NCBI GenBank assembly: GCA_021823045.1
Contig: JAKAPB010000040.1
Coordinates: 1 to 9,641, forward strand
DNA: 9,641 bases
Reading direction: 5' to 3'
Source: Actinomycetes bacterium
GTDB lineage: Bacteria; Actinomycetota; Acidimicrobiia; Acidimicrobiales; Acidimicrobiaceae
Shown here piece by piece: positions 6,551 through 9,641 of this stretch. The notes below the pieces were generated by a model, which was not told the DNA's origin, made no database searches, and was given only the letters and a program-made list of their open reading frames with translations. Positions within the stretch are counted from its first letter, which is position 1. Each line of letters begins with the position of its first letter. A program made the position numbers and the translations under genes.

Positions 6551-7864
6551 GTGGGGGAGAAGGTGGCTTCTGACGATCTCTTGAGGCGCCATAAGGCTGT
6601 TCTGCCTAGGTGGATTGCACTTTACTATAACGAACCTATTGAATTGGTTTCGGGTTCTGGCAGACACGTAACTGCATCAGATGGTCGGACCTACCTGGAC
6701 TTCTTTGGTGGAATCCTCACGACCATGACCGGGTATGCAGTCCCTGAGGTAGTTGAGGCGATTCAAAGCCAGGCTGCAAAGATGATTCATTCATCGACCC
6801 TATACCTGATATCTCCGATGATCGAATTGGCGGAGAAGATTTCAGCCTTGTCGGGCATTGAGGATGCGAAGGTCTTCTTTACGACTTCGGGAACCGAAGC
6901 AAACGATGCGGCACTCCTTCTTGCCAGCGGTTATCGGCGGTCTAACCAAGTATTTGCGGTTAGAAACAGCTATCACGGACGGTCGTTTTCGTCACTGGCT
7001 GTAACCGGTAACAGTGGTTATTCGCCGACTTCATTTAGTCCGCTGAATGTGACTTACCTCCAGGGCGGTTCGAGACTGCGCGGTCCTTTAGCCGGGCTTT
7101 CAGATTCGGAATATACCAGGAGGGGAGTAGAGGACCTCGAAGATATTCTTCAAACTTGCACCTCTGGGGATGTAGCGGCACTTATTGCCGAACCGATCCA
7201 AGGTGTGGGGGGTTTTTCAATGCCGCCAGATGGCTATTTTGGTGCGCTCAAGGAGGTGCTTGACAGGTGGGGTATCCTTTACATCTCTGACGAGGTCCAG
7301 ACTGGCTGGGGTCGTACCGGCCAGCACTTCTGGGGATATCAGGCTCATGGTATTAAGCCCGATCTTATTACTTTTGCCAAGGGAATAGGTAATGGAATGG
7401 CCCTCGCTGGCGTGATTGCAAAGCCCGAGATTATGGATTCACTGGCAGCTTCGTCAATTTCAACCTTCGGTGGCACTGCGCTCGCCACCGCAGCAGGTAA
7501 CGCCAATCTCGACTACCTACTGTCAAACGACTTGCAAGCAAATGCGCTTCGAACTGGGAAGATAATCTTTGATCGTATTAAAGGGCTCGTAGGTGAGGTG
7601 CCTATCGTGGCGGACGTCAGGGGTAGGGGACTGATGATCGGCGTAGAGATCTGCGAGCCAGGTACCGTCGTGGCCTCCGCCGCCCTCGCGTCTGCGGTTG
7701 CCGAAGAGGCGAAGTCCAAAGGTCTGTTGGTGGGAAAGGGTGGTCTCCTGGGCAACGTCCTGCGAGTTGCACCGCCGCTTTCTATCACCGAAGATGAAGC
7801 GGTGGAAGGGGCTGAAAAGCTCGCCCTATCAATTACCGAAGCTTCAAAAGCGGCCGCTGGTTGA
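6551..7864 (+). CDS. Class III PLP-dependent omega-aminotransferase (4-aminobutyrate / beta-alanine type)
   Basis: This is a 437-residue fold-type I, class III aminotransferase. Landmarks are SDGRTYLDFFGGI (43–55), the cofactor-phosphate motif TSGTEAND (112–119), NSYHGR (139–144), Glu214 in EPIQG, Asp247 and Gln250 in SDEVQTGWGRTG, and the Schiff-base lysine Lys277 in FAKGIGNG. These enzymes move an amino group from an omega-amino acid to pyruvate or 2-oxoglutarate. Substrate cannot be read from motifs. The mmsA gene downstream makes beta-alanine or beta-aminoisobutyrate more likely than GABA. Two GTG starts are possible: 6551 has no clear ribosome binding site, while 6563 has GGGGGAG close in front (6553–6559) and would remove four residues. 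It is divergent from the MocR-type regulator. Confidence 0.9.
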   Translation: MGEKVASDDLLRRHKAVLPRWIALYYNEPIELVSGSGRHVTASDGRTYLDFFGGILTTMTGYAVPEVVEAIQSQAAKMIHSSTLYLISPMIELAEKISALSGIEDAKVFFTTSGTEANDAALLLASGYRRSNQVFAVRNSYHGRSFSSLAVTGNSGYSPTSFSPLNVTYLQGGSRLRGPLAGLSDSEYTRRGVEDLEDILQTCTSGDVAALIAEPIQGVGGFSMPPDGYFGALKEVLDRWGILYISDEVQTGWGRTGQHFWGYQAHGIKPDLITFAKGIGNGMALAGVIAKPEIMDSLAASSISTFGGTALATAAGNANLDYLLSNDLQANALRTGKIIFDRIKGLVGEVPIVADVRGRGLMIGVEICEPGTVVASAALASAVAEEAKSKGLLVGKGGLLGNVLRVAPPLSITEDEAVEGAEKLALSITEASKAAAG

Positions 7865-7952
7865 CTCGCATTTTCGCTGTTCAAAGATGCCTAGATCGGC
7901 TTGATCTTGGATAGTTCGGTGAATTAGCTTATGAATCAAGACAGGAAGATAG

Positions 7953-9455
7953 ATGACTTTAGAAATGATTCCACATTTTATTGACAACAAGTCGGTCCCC
8001 TCTAGGTCTACTCGCACATCGGAGGTGTTTAATCCGGCTACCGGCGAAGTGACAAAACTGGTCGGACTGGCCGATTCCTCCGAAGTCGATGAAGCGGTGT
8101 CGTCGTCTGCTATTGCCTTCGCTTCGTGGAGCGAGACCTCATTGGTCCAGCGGACGAGGATACTGTTCGCTTTCCGTGAGATACTCGAAGAACGTGCACA
8201 AGAGGTAGCGCAGCTGATTACTCAGGAACATGGCAAGGTTCTCTCGGATGCATTAGGCGAGGTGAAAAGGGGACAGGAGGTACTCGAATTTGCCTGTGGC
8301 ATACCTCAACTTCTAAAAGGGTCCCTTTCGGACCAGGTCTCTAGGGAGGTCGATACCTATTCGATTAGACAGCCATTAGGGGTAGTAGCAGGTATTACGC
8401 CATTCAACTTTCCTGCAATGGTCCCGATGTGGATGTTCCCGCTCGCCATAGCCGCCGGGAACGCCTTTGTTCTCAAACCATCAGAGAAGGATCCCTCGGC
8501 TTCTTTTCTCCTAGCTGAGATGTTCAGAGAGGCTGGGCTGCCCGAAGGTGTTTTTAACATAATCCAAGGCGATAAGGTCGCAGTCGATGCCCTTCTGGAG
8601 CATCCGAAAGTGAAGGCGATAAGCTTCGTCGGGTCAACACCTATAGCCAGGTATATCTACGAGCATGCAGCGGCGAAAGGGAAGCGAGTCCAGGCTCTTG
8701 GCGGTGCCAAGAACCACATGATCGTCTTGCCCGATGCCGACGTGGAGAACGCTGCTTCGGCCGCGGTTTCGGCGGCATACGGATCGGCTGGCGAGCGCTG
8801 TATGGCAATCTCAGTAGTTGTTGCAGTGGGCGGCGTCGCTGAGGAACTCGTCGCAGCAATTCAAACTAAAATGGCAGATCTCAAAATAGGCCCGGGAGAT
8901 CTGGTCACCTCGGAGATGGGCCCGTTGGTGACGAGGGCTCATCGTGACCGAGTCGCCAGTTACATCGACTCTGCGGTTCGCCAGGGAGCAAAGGTCATTA
9001 CCGATGGGCGGAGCCATCCTCTATATTCCGGCGATTCCGGCGGTTTCTATCTCGGTGCTTCGTTGGTCGATGGAGTTCGCCCGGAGATGGACGTCTATAA
9101 GGACGAGATTTTTGGGCCGGTGCTTTGTGTTGTACGGGTGGAAGGATTCCAGCAGGCAATTGAGTTGGTAAACGCCAACCCATACGCTAACGGGGCGGCA
9201 ATTTTTACCAGGGATGGAGGTGCGGCCAGGCGTTTTCAGAGATCAATAGATGCGGGTATGGTGGGAATCAATGTACCCATACCGGTGCCTGTTGCGTACT
9301 ACTCTTTTGGCGGAGCGAAGGATTCCCTTTTTGGGGACACCCACGTCCATGGAGAAGATGGAGTTCGCTTCTATACCAAGGTCAAGGCGGTGACCTCGCG
9401 CTGGCCGGAAGAGCATCGAGAAGGTGTTGACTTCGGTTTTCCTCAAAACCGATAG
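7953..9455 (+). CDS. mmsA: CoA-acylating methylmalonate-semialdehyde dehydrogenase (MmsA/IolA type)
   Basis: This 500-residue aldehyde dehydrogenase oxidises malonate or methylmalonate semialdehyde with NAD and CoA to acetyl- or propionyl-CoA, releasing CO2. Diagnostic features are DTYSIRQPLGVVAGITPFNFP (134–154, oxyanion-hole Asn152), KPSEKDP with Lys175, GSTPIARY (227–234), and catalytic Cys283 in GERCMA. The general-base glutamate of hydrolytic aldehyde dehydrogenases is replaced by Asn254 in GGAKNH, as known for this CoA-dependent subfamily. Arg106 and Arg282 fit the substrate-binding arginines of Bacillus subtilis IolA. EIFGPVLCV and FYTKVKAVTSRWP complete the C-terminus. The ATG at 7953 has AGGAAG at 7943–7948. 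It lies 88 bases after the aminotransferase, probably in the same transcript, and should take that enzyme's semialdehyde product. Confidence 0.94.
   Translation: MTLEMIPHFIDNKSVPSRSTRTSEVFNPATGEVTKLVGLADSSEVDEAVSSSAIAFASWSETSLVQRTRILFAFREILEERAQEVAQLITQEHGKVLSDALGEVKRGQEVLEFACGIPQLLKGSLSDQVSREVDTYSIRQPLGVVAGITPFNFPAMVPMWMFPLAIAAGNAFVLKPSEKDPSASFLLAEMFREAGLPEGVFNIIQGDKVAVDALLEHPKVKAISFVGSTPIARYIYEHAAAKGKRVQALGGAKNHMIVLPDADVENAASAAVSAAYGSAGERCMAISVVVAVGGVAEELVAAIQTKMADLKIGPGDLVTSEMGPLVTRAHRDRVASYIDSAVRQGAKVITDGRSHPLYSGDSGGFYLGASLVDGVRPEMDVYKDEIFGPVLCVVRVEGFQQAIELVNANPYANGAAIFTRDGGAARRFQRSIDAGMVGINVPIPVPVAYYSFGGAKDSLFGDTHVHGEDGVRFYTKVKAVTSRWPEEHREGVDFGFPQNR
9433..9452 (+). terminator. Hairpin overlapping the 3' end of mmsA, possible terminator
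   Basis: TCGGTTTT (9433–9440) and AAAACCGA (9445–9452) form a perfect 8-bp stem with loop CCTC, ending directly before the mmsA TAG stop (9453–9455). A short pyrimidine-rich tract (TTCTTTC, 9457–9463) follows. The stem is half A/T and the T-run is broken, so it may be a weak intrinsic terminator, a mRNA 3'-end stabiliser or chance. It also reads in the opposite direction from the transposase gene. Confidence 0.4.
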
Positions 9456-9469
9456 ATTCTTTCGCCGTA

Positions 9470-9641
9470 ATAGGCCATGGGAAAGCAGAGACCCACCGGG
9501 GCGAAGCCTAAAGAACTGCTCAGACGTTGCCTTGGCTGGACAGGTACTGCTTGACGATCTCCAATGTCCCACCACCGACCGTAACAACAAAGCATGAGTT
9601 TGTCCGCAGCGTAAAAAGTCGGATTTTCAGTCGGGAGATCG
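9470..9641 (-). mobile_element. Right-end part of an IS200/IS605-family insertion sequence
   Basis: The partial tnpA at 9520–9641 implies an IS200/IS605 element whose 3' (right) end lies between the tnpA stop and mmsA. No tnpB follows within the 64 bases available, so this side is tnpA-only. On the minus strand the non-coding tail contains TAGGC (9510–9506) and TTCGCC (9505–9500), with complements GCCTA (9475–9471) and GGCGAA (9466–9461). These are candidate components of the subterminal structure the transposase recognises. The exact boundary cannot be fixed from one end. The left boundary given here is an estimate. Confidence 0.45.
9520..9641 (-). CDS. tnpA: IS200/IS605-family transposase TnpA, C-terminal part (runs off window)
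   Basis: The minus-strand frame read from 9639 to the TGA at 9522–9520 gives 39 residues that look like the end of a HUH (Y1) transposase: LRTNSCFVVTVGGGTLEIV followed by KQYLSSQGNV. Family members typically end in a similar RTNSYFVATVGG…KQYIEQQ sequence. The tyrosine in KQY would be the single catalytic nucleophile, and the glutamine four residues later (SSQ) matches the metal-ligand glutamine at Tyr+4 in IS608 TnpA. The HUH motif and the rest of the protein lie beyond the window, so integrity is unknown. The gene converges on mmsA, with 64 bases between the two stop codons. The call rests on a short segment. Confidence 0.72.
   Translation of the reverse strand, partial: ISRLKIRLFTLRTNSCFVVTVGGGTLEIVKQYLSSQGNV

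Noticed and set aside
7865..7952. Possible separate promoter or terminator between the aminotransferase and mmsA
   Set aside because: Only a 5-bp inverted repeat (AGATC/GATCT, 7893–7907) and a 6-bp one (CTTGAT/ATCAAG, 7900–7940) are present. The best -35 (TTGATC) has no acceptable -10 at 17 bases. Co-transcription is simpler.
9243..9590. Minus-strand open frame across the end of mmsA and the IS tail
   Set aside because: Most of it is antisense to mmsA. The translated product is Arg/Ser-rich with no recognisable family. The neighbouring frame gives a convincing TnpA C-terminus instead.

Overview
The window looks like an ordinary chromosomal stretch of an actinobacterium. The order pdxS–pdxT–yebC–(bcp)–ruvC–ruvA–ruvB is an actinobacterial arrangement, and the PdxS, class III aminotransferase and MmsA proteins read like actinobacterial homologues. 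Base composition is moderate (near 50% GC by eye), well below that of streptomycetes or mycobacteria. GTG or TTG starts seven of the ten complete genes. A moderate-GC lineage such as Acidimicrobiia would fit, but that is inference.

Bases 1–4972 hold seven same-strand, tightly packed genes: the two subunits of pyridoxal 5'-phosphate (PLP) synthase (pdxS, pdxT), a YebC/PmpR-family protein, a Bcp/PrxQ-type peroxiredoxin, and the complete Holliday-junction machinery ruvC, ruvA, ruvB. Gaps are 0–42 nt. ruvC/ruvA and ruvA/ruvB overlap by GTGA junctions, which suggests translational coupling.

Bases 4973–9455 form a second unit. A MocR/GabR-type regulator (winged helix fused to a class I aminotransferase fold) is on the minus strand, convergent with ruvB. 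It is divergent from a class III omega-aminotransferase, which is followed by a CoA-acylating (methyl)malonate-semialdehyde dehydrogenase (mmsA). The arrangement resembles gabR–gabTD, but the CoA-acylating dehydrogenase points to beta-alanine or beta-aminoisobutyrate catabolism (amine → semialdehyde → acetyl- or propionyl-CoA), perhaps the end of reductive pyrimidine breakdown. The 137-nt divergent intergenic region carries an 18-bp dyad whose two arms are also the apparent -10 boxes of both promoters, a 12-bp direct repeat and a 12-bp perfect palindrome. It is the most information-dense non-coding part of the window. PLP links both halves: it is made by PdxST, used by the aminotransferase, and probably sensed by the regulator.

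The last ~190 bases hold a hairpin overlapping the mmsA stop codon and then, on the minus strand, the C-terminal 39 codons of an IS200/IS605-family TnpA transposase that runs off the window edge. A mobile element therefore abuts the catabolic operon. I see no RNA genes, CRISPR arrays or clearly new defence-type system.
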